A DNA stretch of 64,000 nucleotides from Olivibacter jilunii (GCF_900607235.1 NZ_LR027849.1:186001-250000); one strand, 5' to 3'. Shown: positions 1-10,089, numbered from the stretch's first letter. The notes: generated by a model not told the origin, from the letters alone. Numbers and translations: made by a program.

Positions 1-1
1 T

Positions 2-244
2 GCCATGCAAAAGCTTGGTAGAGCAACCATTGTGGGCGATACCACGGCAGGTGCCGGTATTGCGGGGTCTTTTGTTCCGCTCAAGCGAAATCTGATCGCT
101 TTTGTTCCGGTAAAGATGGTGGTCGCTCCACATTCCGATGAAGGATGGGAGGGTACCGGTGTCATTCCTGATGTGTTTTCAGGTGATGAGGACGCATTGG
201 AAATAGCTCGTAAATTGATTGAAAAGGATCGAAAAGATCAATAG
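2..244 (+). CDS. S41-family C-terminal processing peptidase, 3' fragment
   Basis: The reading frame is open at the left edge, so only the last 80 residues are visible and the true start lies outside the window. The text GRATIVGDTTAGAG followed by a Pro-Leu strand and a Gly-Thr-Gly-Val-Ile-Pro-Asp segment matches the end of the tail-specific protease (TSPc) fold of S41 peptidases. In that family the catalytic Ser-Lys pair sits just upstream, so it cannot be checked here. Such proteins in Bacteroidota are usually secreted or lipid-anchored and cleave C-termini or peptides in the periplasm. The family call is fairly secure; the substrate is unknown. A weak inverted repeat (ATCGCC/GGCGAT) follows the stop at about 253-270. 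Confidence 0.75.
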   Translation, partial: AMQKLGRATIVGDTTAGAGIAGSFVPLKRNLIAFVPVKMVVAPHSDEGWEGTGVIPDVFSGDEDALEIARKLIEKDRKDQ

Positions 245-430
245 GATTGAGTAGATCGCCGCGATGGCGATTGCGACCATCATTTTTCTTAACGGCAAAC
301 AATATGCATTTGGGTCGACGTGAAAATATCAACACTTCTTTGGTTTCGGTCTCAGCTTCGCGTAATAGTAGCTTAATTCGCTAATTAAATCAGCGATTTT
401 TTTTTGCTTGCTCAAGCTTATTAATTTTTT

Positions 431-446
431 ATATATTCGAATATAT
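431..446. promoter_or_regulatory. 16-bp perfect palindrome upstream of the PUL1 sigma gene
   Basis: ATATATTCGAATATAT reads identically on both strands and lies 43 bases before the ATG at 489. It includes TATATTCG, a near match to the Bacteroidota -7 box TAnnTTTG. The same octamer occurs at 44823 and 15800, each just upstream of a gene. It may be a promoter element, an operator, or both. No well-spaced TTTG is found upstream (the nearest is 25 bases away), so confidence is low. Confidence 0.3.
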
Positions 447-488
447 TTAAGTGATCCTTAAATAGAAGCTGATATAAACCTAATCTTC

Positions 489-1079
489 ATGAGCGGAAAA
501 AGAGATCGTGCCTTGTTGCAGCGCTTTATTGCAGGCGATGATTCGGCTTTTGCTGAATTGTACGATGCCTATTGGGAGCGACTTTTTCTGTGCGCCGTCC
601 GCATTCTGGATAACGAGGATGACGCAGAGGATGCCGTTCAGGATACGTTCGTTTCATGCTGGAAGTATCGGAAATCAATAGAGCATGTTGAAAATATACA
701 AAGCTATCTATTGGCAATTGTCCGTAACAATGCGGTCAAGATTATTAGGCGCAATATCGAAACTCGTCATTATCTAAGCTCAATTAAGTCTTTTTTTGAT
801 GAGTTGGCAGGTGCATCGGACGAAGCTTTCATGGCAAAAGGCCTGGAGCAATTCTTTGAGTCTGAAATTGAAAAGTTGCCAACTAAAATGCGGGAGATTT
901 TCCTGTTAAGCCGTAAAGAGGAGCTCAGTCATAAACAAATTGCCGAACGACTGGGCATATCAAATGAAACGGTAAAAAAGCAGATATACAATTCACTTAA
1001 AACGCTACGCGAAAAATTGAATAAAGACCAGTACAGCGCCTTAATACTGCTGGTGATGATCAAATTCTATTGCTTATAA
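489..1079 (+). CDS. ECF RNA polymerase sigma factor (PUL1)
   Basis: A 196-residue sigma-70 family protein of extracytoplasmic-function type. Region 2 (about residues 20-88) carries the acidic DAEDAVQDTF stretch typical of core RNA polymerase binding and -10 recognition. Region 4 (about 125-177) carries the helix-turn-helix LSHKQIAERLGISNETVKKQI. It directs RNA polymerase to promoters of its cognate locus when its anti-sigma partner lets go. The partner is the FecR-type gene starting 90 bases downstream, followed by susC/susD, the standard order of a Bacteroidota PUL with trans-envelope signalling. The ATG at 489 gives the usual family length (190-200 residues). The hydrophobic C-terminal tail (ALILLVMIKFYCL) is common in this subgroup. 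Confidence 0.93.
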   Translation: MSGKRDRALLQRFIAGDDSAFAELYDAYWERLFLCAVRILDNEDDAEDAVQDTFVSCWKYRKSIEHVENIQSYLLAIVRNNAVKIIRRNIETRHYLSSIKSFFDELAGASDEAFMAKGLEQFFESEIEKLPTKMREIFLLSRKEELSHKQIAERLGISNETVKKQIYNSLKTLREKLNKDQYSALILLVMIKFYCL

Positions 1080-1169
1080 ACCAAATCTTCATTTTTTTTC
1101 AAATTAATCTACCACCATTTCCATTTTTGCTACTCTTATAGGAAAGACCTTTATAAATCATAAATACCG

Positions 1170-2327
1170 ATGACCGAAGAGGAAATCAAAATCTTGCTGG
1201 AACGTTATGCCAAGGATCGATGTACGCCTGATGAAAAAAAATGGGTGGAAGCTTGGTTGCGCCATGTTGAAGAGCAATCGGATTGGTCTTGGAGTAATCG
1301 GGAACACTTGGCCGAGGTGAAGCAGCGTATTGCCGGTAAAATCGAGCAAAGCGTGTCGCTTCGGTTGCGGCGACGCGTACCCGCCTATTACCGTTTCGCT
1401 GCCATTGCGGCCTGCTTTTTAGCGGTAGTGACGGGAATTGTTTTTTGGCAGAAAGCGGAACAGCCGCAATTACAGGCGGACCATATAATCGCTTTACCGG
1501 AGCAGGTTGATGGTGCGCGGCTCACTATGTCTGATGGAACCGAAATTGACCTTGGAAGTTTAAAGGGGGGAGGCGTAAGCCAAACTGAAGCTGGTATCAT
1601 AAAAAAGGGAATGGACAATAGCATCAGTTACGCATATCGGTCAGAGACAGAAGATAGGGCTTCGGAAGAGAAATGGAATACCTTACGAATTCCTCCGGGA
1701 GCCAGCTATCACTTGCTTTTACCCGATGGTAGTAAAGTCTGGCTGAATGCCTGCTCTGAACTTTCTTTTCCTTCCGCCTTCGGGAGGGCAAGTCGAAAGG
1801 TAATATTGAGAGGAGAAGCGTATTTCGAGGTGAAGCAACAAGCACAGCAACCTTTTTTTGTGGAGGCGAATGGGACTATGATAGCGGTAATGGGCACTGC
1901 ATTCAATGTGTCCGCTTATCCGGACGAGAAGGAAGTGCTGACAACGTTAACCGATGGCGCCGTTGCCGTGTCCTTAGCTAAACAGAGAGTGGTATTAGAA
2001 CCGGGCGAGCAGGCAAGAGCAGATCGTGGCGGAAGTCATTTAAGCAAGTCAAAGATAGATCCCGAAATTTTTGTGGCATGGAAGAATGATTATTTCGTGT
2101 TTGATGACCTTGATATTAAGTCTATTATGTATCAGATTGCACGTTGGTACAACACAGAAGTGGTGTTTCAGGGGACTATTCCGACAAAAAAGTTTGGAGG
2201 TACTTTCTCACGTACGAAACCTATCGAGGAATTGTTAAGCCACCTGGAGCGATTGGGAGGCTTAAGGTTTAAGCTAGAGAATGGTTCTTATTTTAAAAAA
2301 GGAAGGAGGATTGTTGTTATGCCTTGA
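1170..2327 (+). CDS. FecR-family anti-sigma factor (PUL1)
   Basis: 385 residues. The cytoplasmic N-terminal part (1-70) should hold the sigma factor. One membrane helix (about 75-93, FAAIAACFLAVVTGIVFW) crosses the inner membrane. A periplasmic FecR domain (about 172-270) contains the family signature around PDGSKVWLNA and GEAYFEV, and a C-terminal DUF4974-like domain (from about 307, YFVFDDLDIKSIMYQIARWY) should touch the STN domain of the TonB receptor. The gene lies between the ECF sigma gene and susC, as expected. Its role is to keep the sigma factor inactive until the receptor signals substrate. The family call is secure; the specific partners are inferred from gene order. Confidence 0.93.
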   Translation: MTEEEIKILLERYAKDRCTPDEKKWVEAWLRHVEEQSDWSWSNREHLAEVKQRIAGKIEQSVSLRLRRRVPAYYRFAAIAACFLAVVTGIVFWQKAEQPQLQADHIIALPEQVDGARLTMSDGTEIDLGSLKGGGVSQTEAGIIKKGMDNSISYAYRSETEDRASEEKWNTLRIPPGASYHLLLPDGSKVWLNACSELSFPSAFGRASRKVILRGEAYFEVKQQAQQPFFVEANGTMIAVMGTAFNVSAYPDEKEVLTTLTDGAVAVSLAKQRVVLEPGEQARADRGGSHLSKSKIDPEIFVAWKNDYFVFDDLDIKSIMYQIARWYNTEVVFQGTIPTKKFGGTFSRTKPIEELLSHLERLGGLRFKLENGSYFKKGRRIVVMP

Positions 2328-2355
2328 TATTTATTTACAAAGGGAGTTACAAAAA

Positions 2356-2384
2356 TACCGGAAATGTTCACGGCACTTCCGGTA
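2356..2384 (+). promoter_or_regulatory. Hairpin between anti-sigma gene and susC (PUL1)
   Basis: TACCGGAA and TTCCGGTA form an 8-bp stem, extended by two further pairs after one mismatch, with a 7-base loop. It lies 55 bases before the susC start, in the 111-base gap after the anti-sigma gene. No U-run follows directly. It could be an attenuator, an mRNA-stability element that separates regulatory from transport messages, or a protein-binding site. Confidence 0.4.
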
Positions 2385-2438
2385 CATGCTAGGTAACCAA
2401 TTTTTGTATACTACAATTATTAATTAAAACCTATACAA

Positions 2439-5400
2439 ATGTACAAAAAATATACTACCAAAAAAGGTGGTAAGGGATACCCTTGCCTATTAAAACCTAT
2501 ACTGGTTATGAAATATGCTGTTTTCCTGACAATGGTGTTTTACTTCCATCTGGAGGCTGCCGTACGTGCACAAAATGCGACACTTTCAGTAGAGAACCTG
2601 TCCTTGAAAAGTGTTTTCAGAATATTAAAGAAGCAAACGGGATACGATTTTTTGTATGCCACCGACGACCTTTCAGATGTGGCACCGGTGACTGTTCATC
2701 TACACAATCGGCCTCTGTCTGAAATATTGGACCGTTGTTTGGAAGGGCAGCCACTGATTTACAAAATCGACAAATCTACGGTATTGCTGGAACGGAAGAA
2801 AGCCGTAGTATCACATCCGGTAATACAACAGGAAGTGTCTGTTAAAGGAAAGGTGACGGACAAAGACGGTGCGCCAATGCCTGGTGCATCAATCTACCGG
2901 AAAGACCGCCAAAACAGTGGTACAAAAACGAATATGGACGGCGAATTCTCTTTGCAGGTGTCAAGAGATGCGGTCTTGGTAGTCAGTTCGATCGGTTTTG
3001 TTAAAAAGGAGATCGACATAAGCACGATAGATATACGACAACAGCTTGTAATTCAATTGGAACGTGAAGAGGCTTTACTCGACGAAGTAGTGGTTGTTGG
3101 TTATGGGACCGTTGCCAAAAAGGATTTGACAGGAGCCGTTTCGAGCGTGCAGGGCGACCTGATTACCGCCCGTAAAACGACGCAGATATCACAGGCTTTG
3201 CAGGGAGCGGTTCCGGGTTTGATGGTGACTCGTAATAACAACGCACCCGGCTCGTCGGCCACTATACGGGTACGGGGTATCACAACCATCACCGATGGAG
3301 GGCTAAACCCGCTTTATATTCTTGATGGGGTGCCCATTGACGATATCAACAGCGTAAACCCGAACGATATTGAAAATATTTCCGTATTGAAAGACGCAGC
3401 CTCAGCTTCTATATATGGCTCGCGCGCGGCCTCAGGGGTGATTCTTATTACTACCAAGAGGGCAAAGGAAGGGCAGATAGGCTTGGATTATTCGGTCGAA
3501 TATGGCTGGGAAAAAGCTACCCAATACCCTGAATACGTTGATGCAGTTCGTTATATGCAGCTGACCAATGAGCTACGTTGGAATGATAACGGTAACAGTG
3601 AGAATCAATACCCGATCTATACGCAACAGTTGGTGGAAAATTATCTGCAATTGAATGGCGAGAACCCGGACGCTTATCCCATTACTGATTGGCGTGGACT
3701 CATGTTGCGCGACTTTGCACCAAGACAGAGTCACGTACTGGGTATCTATGGAGCTAATAAATTTATAAAAACCCGCGCGTCTATCGTGTATGATAAAAAC
3801 GAAGCTTTTTATGACGAAAGAAGTTATGATCGGATCACAACCAGAATCAATAACGACTTTACCATCGGAAAGTATTTAAAGGCGAGCGCCGACCTTAGTT
3901 ATCGGCGAACCATTACCAAAAATGCGGTTTTTGATGCACGATCGCTGAACGAGGATGGCCGGGCCACTACGCCGATGTATAAAATGGGTATTATGCCACC
4001 TATTTATGCGGCTCTATGGTCAGATGGACGAATCGGGGCGGGTAAAGATGGTGCTAATATCTACGCATTGATGAAAGAGGGGGGCTTTGAGCACTACTGG
4101 TACAATCAAGTGGGTGGAAAAATAAGCTTGGATTTTACACCTCTGGATGGCTTGAAATTATCGGGCGTTTTCTCTCCCTTTCTAAATTTTGATAAGGCCA
4201 AGGTATTTAACCGAAAGGTACCTTATACTACTTTTAGCGACCCGGAAACGATTGCCGGTTATATTGAACAGGCCACGGAGACGAAGTTGCAGGAGGAACG
4301 CAACGACAGTCACCGCTATACCGTACAATTCCTGGCGAATTACACCAAGCAGCTGGGTGATCACCATATTAATGCGTTAGCGGGCTATGAGTACTTTTAT
4401 GCGTTTAATGAGGATCTGGGTGCTTCACGTGGTCAATATTTACTGACGAACTATCCCTATCTCGATATCGGTCCGTTGGACTATCGCAATAACAGTGGCA
4501 ATGCTTATGAAAATGCCTATCGGTCGTGGTTTGGCCGGATAATGTATAACTATCAGGATAAGTATCTTCTTCAGGCTAACATTCGCTATGATGGCTCATC
4601 ACGTTTCGCTCCCGCCCATCGCTGGGGCTCCTTTCCTTCGGTTTCGGCAGGCTGGGTGCTGTCTAACGAAGACTTCTTAAAGGATCAATGGAAACCGCTG
4701 TCGTTTTTAAAACTACGAGCGTCTTACGGTACGCTAGGTAATGAACGTATTGGCAACTATCCTTACCAGGCTTTGTTGTCATTTGAGAATAAATCCCTCT
4801 TTTATCAGGGAAACACCATCATCGCCGGACAGTCGGCTGCGCAATGGCAGTATGTGATCCGTGATATTTCTTGGGAGACTACCTCTTCGTTCGATATCGG
4901 ACTGGATGTGAACTTTTTTGATAACCGGTTGAGTTTTGTAGGCGACTATTACAAAAAGACAACCAAGGATATGTTGTTAAAATTGGAAATTCCGGATTAT
5001 GTGGGCTTCGATAATCCGGATCAGAATACAGGAAAAATGTATACAAAGGGCTGGGAAGCGCAGATTGGTTGGAACGACCGTGCCGGTGATTTCCGTTACG
5101 GTGCCTCCTTCAATATATCCGATTTCATCTCCCGTATGGGCGACTTAGGAGGAACGGAGTTTATCGGCGATCAGATAAAAATCGAAGGGAGTGAGTTTAA
5201 TGAATGGTATGGCTATCTGTCGGATGGTCTGTATCAAACACAAGCGGAAGTGGATAATTCGGCCAAACTAAACGCCAATGTCCGTCCGGGGGACGTCCGT
5301 TACAAGGATATCAGTGGGCCTGACGGTGTTCCCGATGGCAAGATATCGCAGGAATACGACCGAGTTTTGCTGGGCGGTTCCTTGCCGCGCTACATATTCG

Positions 5401-5870
5401 GTGGTAACTTCAACGTAGGCTATAAAAGTTGGGATTTATCTTTCGTTATCCAAGGTGTCGGAAAACAGAACAGCCGACTGCATCAGGACATCGTGCAGCC
5501 GCTCCGCGAAAACTATGGTAATTTTCCGGCCATCTTGGACGGAAATACATGGAGCTATTACCAAAGTGATGAACAAAACTTACAAGCTAAATATCCCCGC
5601 TATTCGAATACTTCTGCCGGAAATAATTATGCGATGTCTGATTATTGGCTCATCAATGGGGGCTATCTCCGCTTGAAGAATGTGACCATAGGTTATGCCT
5701 TTCCACAGAGATGGATGGATAAAGTACATCTGAAAGGATTGCGGATATATGGAACCGTGAACGATGTTTTCGCCATTCATAATTTTCCCAAAGGCTGGGA
5801 TCCGGAAATGAATACGCTCGGTTATCCCATCACCAGAACTTTTTTAATCGGTGCTTCCGTAAAATTTTAA
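2439..5870 (+). CDS. SusC/RagA-family TonB-dependent outer membrane transporter with STN domain (PUL1)
   Basis: 1143 residues. After a long basic leader and a hydrophobic segment (about 24-45, ending VRAQ) comes an STN signalling domain (about 55-120), then a carboxypeptidase-regulatory-like beta-sandwich (about 133-205, from VKGKVTDKDGAPMPGASIY), the plug (from DEVVVVGYGTVAKKDLTGAVSSV at about 214) and a 22-strand barrel ending in Phe (VKF). The barrel imports oligosaccharides with energy from TonB, and the SusD lipoprotein forms its lid. The STN domain indicates that the receptor also signals to the neighbouring FecR protein. Translation could instead start at Met24 (2508), which gives a more usual signal peptide. 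Confidence 0.93.
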   Translation: MYKKYTTKKGGKGYPCLLKPILVMKYAVFLTMVFYFHLEAAVRAQNATLSVENLSLKSVFRILKKQTGYDFLYATDDLSDVAPVTVHLHNRPLSEILDRCLEGQPLIYKIDKSTVLLERKKAVVSHPVIQQEVSVKGKVTDKDGAPMPGASIYRKDRQNSGTKTNMDGEFSLQVSRDAVLVVSSIGFVKKEIDISTIDIRQQLVIQLEREEALLDEVVVVGYGTVAKKDLTGAVSSVQGDLITARKTTQISQALQGAVPGLMVTRNNNAPGSSATIRVRGITTITDGGLNPLYILDGVPIDDINSVNPNDIENISVLKDAASASIYGSRAASGVILITTKRAKEGQIGLDYSVEYGWEKATQYPEYVDAVRYMQLTNELRWNDNGNSENQYPIYTQQLVENYLQLNGENPDAYPITDWRGLMLRDFAPRQSHVLGIYGANKFIKTRASIVYDKNEAFYDERSYDRITTRINNDFTIGKYLKASADLSYRRTITKNAVFDARSLNEDGRATTPMYKMGIMPPIYAALWSDGRIGAGKDGANIYALMKEGGFEHYWYNQVGGKISLDFTPLDGLKLSGVFSPFLNFDKAKVFNRKVPYTTFSDPETIAGYIEQATETKLQEERNDSHRYTVQFLANYTKQLGDHHINALAGYEYFYAFNEDLGASRGQYLLTNYPYLDIGPLDYRNNSGNAYENAYRSWFGRIMYNYQDKYLLQANIRYDGSSRFAPAHRWGSFPSVSAGWVLSNEDFLKDQWKPLSFLKLRASYGTLGNERIGNYPYQALLSFENKSLFYQGNTIIAGQSAAQWQYVIRDISWETTSSFDIGLDVNFFDNRLSFVGDYYKKTTKDMLLKLEIPDYVGFDNPDQNTGKMYTKGWEAQIGWNDRAGDFRYGASFNISDFISRMGDLGGTEFIGDQIKIEGSEFNEWYGYLSDGLYQTQAEVDNSAKLNANVRPGDVRYKDISGPDGVPDGKISQEYDRVLLGGSLPRYIFGGNFNVGYKSWDLSFVIQGVGKQNSRLHQDIVQPLRENYGNFPAILDGNTWSYYQSDEQNLQAKYPRYSNTSAGNNYAMSDYWLINGGYLRLKNVTIGYAFPQRWMDKVHLKGLRIYGTVNDVFAIHNFPKGWDPEMNTLGYPITRTFLIGASVKF

Positions 5871-5874
5871 CGAA

Positions 5875-7575
5875 ATGGATATGAACTTTTCAGTAAAAAC
5901 ATACATCTATGCAGCGTTTACACTGCTTTTGGCCTCCTGCGGTAAATTGGATCTGAATCCGCTATCACAAGGATCGAGCGAAACTTGGAACTCTACACCG
6001 GAAGAGATTGAGATGTCTCTGAACGGTTTGTATAAAGCTGATTTTTGGATGATGGATCAGGATGAGTGGACCGACGACTGGATTTATCGGGATGGGTTAA
6101 CACCAATTACAAACGCAACGCTTGATGGGCGAACACAGTTTGTGAGCGACTGGTGGAAAAATACGTATAAGTGTATTGCAAGGGCCAATAACATTGTGGC
6201 CAGTGTAGACAGGGCGGCAAATCTGCTGTCGCAGGAACAGCGCGATCGTTATGTTGCTGAAGCGCGTTTTGTGCGCGCTTCCCAGTATGCGCGGCTTCTA
6301 ACGCATTATCGTAATATCATCTATACGGAAACGATGATGGACATTGACGAAGCTATGGTCGCTGAACAAGCCGACCCTACCATGGTGCTTCAAAAGATCT
6401 ATGAAGATTACGATTTCGCAGCGGATAAGCTAAAGATTAGTTACGGTGCCTCAGAACCCAAACGGGCGACTGCCGGAGCGGCGTTGGCGCTGAAAGCGCG
6501 TATTGCTTTGTATATGGGCGATTGGGAAACGGCAAAAAATGCTGCAAAGGCCTGTATGGATCTAGATGTGTATCGCCTGCACGCGGATTTTTCGGAGTTA
6601 TTCCTCTCCAAAACGAAGAACTCGATTGAAACGGTTTTTGGATTTCCGCGTTCGATTGTCCTTAATGTTACCAAAGGAGATTGCCAGAACTATGTGCCCC
6701 GTAATGCCGGCGGATGGGGAGCGAAAGCGCCTTCATGGGATCTTTTCTGTGCTTTTCTGTGCACAGATGGCTTGCCGATAGACGAATCGCCCTTGTTTGA
6801 TCCACGAATGCCTTTCCGAAATCGTGACCCCCGTTGTGCTAAAACCATTGTCGAGTTTCAGACACCACATCTAGGTTATATCTATCAGCCACATCCCGAT
6901 ACACTGACGGTCTTAAACGTGACTAATGGCACAAGGGTTGAGAATAGGGATACCCGTTCGGTTGCGCAATACGCTTCTTTTAACGGGCTGCTTTGGAAAA
7001 AGGGCATCGATGAGGATTGGTTGAAAAATTCATGGCAGGTGGAACCCGATCAGATTATCATCCGCTATGCGGATGTACTCCTTATGTATGCGGAGGCTAA
7101 GATTGAATTGGGCGAATTGGATGATTCCGTAACGGAAGCGATTAATCTGGTACGGGCCAGAGGCTATGGCGTTGACCTCGGCGATACACAAACCTACCCG
7201 GCTGTGCAATTGAGTACGCAAGACCAAATGCGCCGGATTGTGCGGACGGAACGCCGGATGGAATTTGCGCTCGAAGGTATTCGGTACATGGATATCATTC
7301 GTTGGCAGTTGGCAGAAAAGGTGCTGAACAGAATAAACTATGGCATGCTCGATGTCGATGATTTGCGGGCGAAAGTGATAAACACAGGTTTATGGTTTTT
7401 TCCGCAGGTACCGTTGATTGATGAAGATGGTACGGCCGATTTTTCGGCTATGTATAGCGCGGGACAGATTAAACAGATCGCTGTACGGAAGTTTGACGCA
7501 ACGCGGCAATATATTTGGCCTATACCTACCAATGAGGTGCTAACCAGCGGTTTAAAACAGAACCCTAACTATTAA
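5875..7575 (+). CDS. RagB/SusD-family glycan-binding lipoprotein (PUL1)
   Basis: 566 residues with a lipoprotein signal (LLASC, lipidated Cys22). It starts 4 bases after susC, so the two are co-translated, as is normal for SusC/SusD pairs. The N-terminal helical segment after the lipobox, the tetratricopeptide-like region, and the C-terminal motif RTERRMEFALEGIRYMDIIRW followed by WPIPTNEV near the end are typical of SusD proteins. It should sit on the cell surface and cap the SusC barrel, binding the incoming glycan. The ligand cannot be read from the sequence. Confidence 0.93.
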   Translation: MDMNFSVKTYIYAAFTLLLASCGKLDLNPLSQGSSETWNSTPEEIEMSLNGLYKADFWMMDQDEWTDDWIYRDGLTPITNATLDGRTQFVSDWWKNTYKCIARANNIVASVDRAANLLSQEQRDRYVAEARFVRASQYARLLTHYRNIIYTETMMDIDEAMVAEQADPTMVLQKIYEDYDFAADKLKISYGASEPKRATAGAALALKARIALYMGDWETAKNAAKACMDLDVYRLHADFSELFLSKTKNSIETVFGFPRSIVLNVTKGDCQNYVPRNAGGWGAKAPSWDLFCAFLCTDGLPIDESPLFDPRMPFRNRDPRCAKTIVEFQTPHLGYIYQPHPDTLTVLNVTNGTRVENRDTRSVAQYASFNGLLWKKGIDEDWLKNSWQVEPDQIIIRYADVLLMYAEAKIELGELDDSVTEAINLVRARGYGVDLGDTQTYPAVQLSTQDQMRRIVRTERRMEFALEGIRYMDIIRWQLAEKVLNRINYGMLDVDDLRAKVINTGLWFFPQVPLIDEDGTADFSAMYSAGQIKQIAVRKFDATRQYIWPIPTNEVLTSGLKQNPNY

Positions 7576-7593
7576 TTCAATACCAAAAGAAAG

Positions 7594-10062
7594 ATGTTAC
7601 AAATGAAAAAAATAGTAGGTTATGCGCTGTTGTTCTGCTTACTGAGCGCTTGTGCAGTACAAGAACCTAAAGAGCCGATCCAGATCAGTGGCATTTATCC
7701 GCATCTAGCAATGTATAATGATGAGGGCGAATGTGGTACGGGCGCTGTGGTGCCTTGGCAGGATAGGTTATGGGTGATTACTTATGGTCCGCATCTCCCT
7801 TTCGGCTCTTCAGACCGTTTATATGAAATAAAGGAGGATATGGAACGGACAATCCACCCGGAAAGTATCGGTGGTACGCCTGCCAATCGTATGATTCACC
7901 GTGAAAGTAAACAACTGTTCATCGGCCCATATGCAATTGATTCGACTCGACAGGTACGGGCCATTCAGTACAAAGATATGCCGGGTCGTCTGACGGGCAA
8001 TGCCCGCCACTTGACGGATCCTGCCAACAAAATATACTACGGAACGATGGAGGAAGGTTTTTATGAGGTGGATGTGCATACGTTAAAACCGCAGTGGCTC
8101 TTTGCTGATGAAAATTTGAAACCGGAGCAAAGACGGCAGGTACCCATGGCCAATTTAATCGGATGGCATGGTAAAGGGCTTTATTCAGGACAAGGGGTCC
8201 TGGTATACAGTAATAACGGCGAACGGGGGGATAGTGCGCTTCATCATTTCAACGCGCCTTCCGGCGGTCTGCATGAGTGGGACGGCAAGCAGTGGAAAAT
8301 GATCCGTAGAAATCAATTCACGGAAATAACGGGTCCGGGAGGTATTTATGGAAATGTTAATCCTGGTGAGGATCCTATCTGGACCGTCGGTTGGGATCAT
8401 AAATCGGTGCTGTTGGGTGTGCGGGGAGCTGATGGTTGGTCATTCTTCCGCTTGCCGAAAGCAAGCCATAGTTATGATGGCGCCCATGGTTGGAATACCG
8501 AATGGCCGCGGATCAGAAATATAGGTACGGCGGAGAAACCGGACTATTTGATGACTATGCACGGTTTGTTTTGGCGTTTTCCAGGGAATTTTAACCTTAG
8601 GCAAACAGCTGGTGTCCGCCCACGATCGGCATACCTTAAGGTGATTGGCGACTTTGCAAGATGGAACGATCGCTTAGTTTTCGGCTGCGATGATTCAGCC
8701 GAGCGGGAGTTTCTGAATAAACGAAAGGCAAAGGGGGGCATTGAAGGCCCCGGACAATCGAATTCCAATTTATGGTTTACTTCGTTGGAAAAACCTGATC
8801 TGCTAGGACCAGCTACCGCCGACGGCTCGGTTTGGCAGCAAGAGCATGTAGGCGCCGGACAGCTCTCCGATCCCTTTTTGTTTGCAGGTTGGCCGATCCG
8901 GTCCTGCTGGTTGTCGAATGACGGTAAGGTTGAAACAAGCTTCACGTTTGAAGTAGATCTGTCAGGTAATGGGCAGTGGCAAACACATAAGGTGGTGAAG
9001 GTGTTACCGGGAGAAGCGATACAGGTACCCTTTGATAGGGAAGAAAAAGGAGAATGGATACGGATTAAAAATGCAGTGACAACAAATGCTAGTGCACATT
9101 TTACTTACGCACAAACTGAAAAACGTGGACGGGATGCAGCTGATCTTTTTGATGGCCTTGCAAAGACATCTACCTTCAACGGTGGCTTATTGTACGGTTT
9201 AGGCGATCAACGAAAGGCCATGGGAATGGTGGCCAGACAATACGAAAAGGGTGAATTAAAAGCGAATATCGGATATTATGAACTGAATGAAAAAATGCAG
9301 CTCGTTGCCAAGAAAGATGATACAACTGCAAGGTTTATCGAGCAGCGTTTTGCTATACCCAAAAAAGTGGTACATGTAGATAGCGCTTCGGTACTGATTA
9401 TTGATGATAAAGGACGCAGATGGCGACTTCCAATGGGGAATAAGTCTTTTACGGAATTAATCCATGAGGGAACCTTGCGGATATGCCGCGAAGTGGCTAC
9501 TGAACGCGATTTGTTTAATTGCCATGGTACCTTTTACGAGTTGCCTGCAGAAAATGCGGATGGCTTTGCAAAGTTGAGACCGGTAGCCTCGCATGCGTTC
9601 AACATGAACGATTACGCTTCTTACCGAGGGATGTTGATTATGACGGGGATAGACCCCTCGCAGCTGGAAGTAAACCGAAACGAACATATAATTGTCTCAG
9701 AAGATAAGAAGGCTGCGGTTTGGGCCGGTGTGATTGATGATCTATGGAAGCTCGGCAAGCCAAGGGGGGAGGGCGGCCCTTGGAAAGATAGCGAGGTGCG
9801 TGAAGGCATCGCCTCCGACCCGTATTTAATCGGGTTCTATGATCAACGGAAATTGAGAATGTCCCACCAGGCAACGGAAAGCGTGATTTTTACTATGGAG
9901 GTAGATCCAGGAGGCGATGGTAATTGGATACGTTATAAATCGATCAAGGTACGGCAAGGCGAAAAGGTCGATTTTGATTTTCCGCCGTCATTTCAAGCAC
10001 GATGGATCCGGTTTAAAGTTGATCGAGATTGTGTTGCAACCGCTTGGCTTTCTTATAGTTAA
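7594..10062 (+). CDS. Large surface or periplasmic lipoprotein of unknown function with a duplicated C-terminal module (PUL1)
   Basis: 822 residues with a lipobox (LLSAC, Cys20). I do not recognise a named family. The first 400 residues are rich in Trp, Gly and short strand-like repeats (WQDRLWVITYGP, GLHEWDGKQWKMI, PIWTVGWDHKSVLLGV), consistent with a beta-propeller. A module of about 80 residues occurs twice, at about 425-508 and 741-822; both copies begin SDP(F/Y)L, contain a (F/M)EVD..G.G.W segment, and end in a (E/R)WIR(I/F)K strand. The gene lies in the PUL1 operon between susD and two redox-type genes, so a role in binding or processing the glycan is likely. An alternative start is Met4 (7603). 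Confidence 0.6.
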   Translation: MLQMKKIVGYALLFCLLSACAVQEPKEPIQISGIYPHLAMYNDEGECGTGAVVPWQDRLWVITYGPHLPFGSSDRLYEIKEDMERTIHPESIGGTPANRMIHRESKQLFIGPYAIDSTRQVRAIQYKDMPGRLTGNARHLTDPANKIYYGTMEEGFYEVDVHTLKPQWLFADENLKPEQRRQVPMANLIGWHGKGLYSGQGVLVYSNNGERGDSALHHFNAPSGGLHEWDGKQWKMIRRNQFTEITGPGGIYGNVNPGEDPIWTVGWDHKSVLLGVRGADGWSFFRLPKASHSYDGAHGWNTEWPRIRNIGTAEKPDYLMTMHGLFWRFPGNFNLRQTAGVRPRSAYLKVIGDFARWNDRLVFGCDDSAEREFLNKRKAKGGIEGPGQSNSNLWFTSLEKPDLLGPATADGSVWQQEHVGAGQLSDPFLFAGWPIRSCWLSNDGKVETSFTFEVDLSGNGQWQTHKVVKVLPGEAIQVPFDREEKGEWIRIKNAVTTNASAHFTYAQTEKRGRDAADLFDGLAKTSTFNGGLLYGLGDQRKAMGMVARQYEKGELKANIGYYELNEKMQLVAKKDDTTARFIEQRFAIPKKVVHVDSASVLIIDDKGRRWRLPMGNKSFTELIHEGTLRICREVATERDLFNCHGTFYELPAENADGFAKLRPVASHAFNMNDYASYRGMLIMTGIDPSQLEVNRNEHIIVSEDKKAAVWAGVIDDLWKLGKPRGEGGPWKDSEVREGIASDPYLIGFYDQRKLRMSHQATESVIFTMEVDPGGDGNWIRYKSIKVRQGEKVDFDFPPSFQARWIRFKVDRDCVATAWLSYS

Positions 10063-10089
10063 TTTCGATGAACGAGAAGGTTTAAAATT

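Noticed and set aside
8544-8945. 133-residue minus-strand frame in the large lipoprotein gene
   Set aside because: Antisense shadow; no family features.
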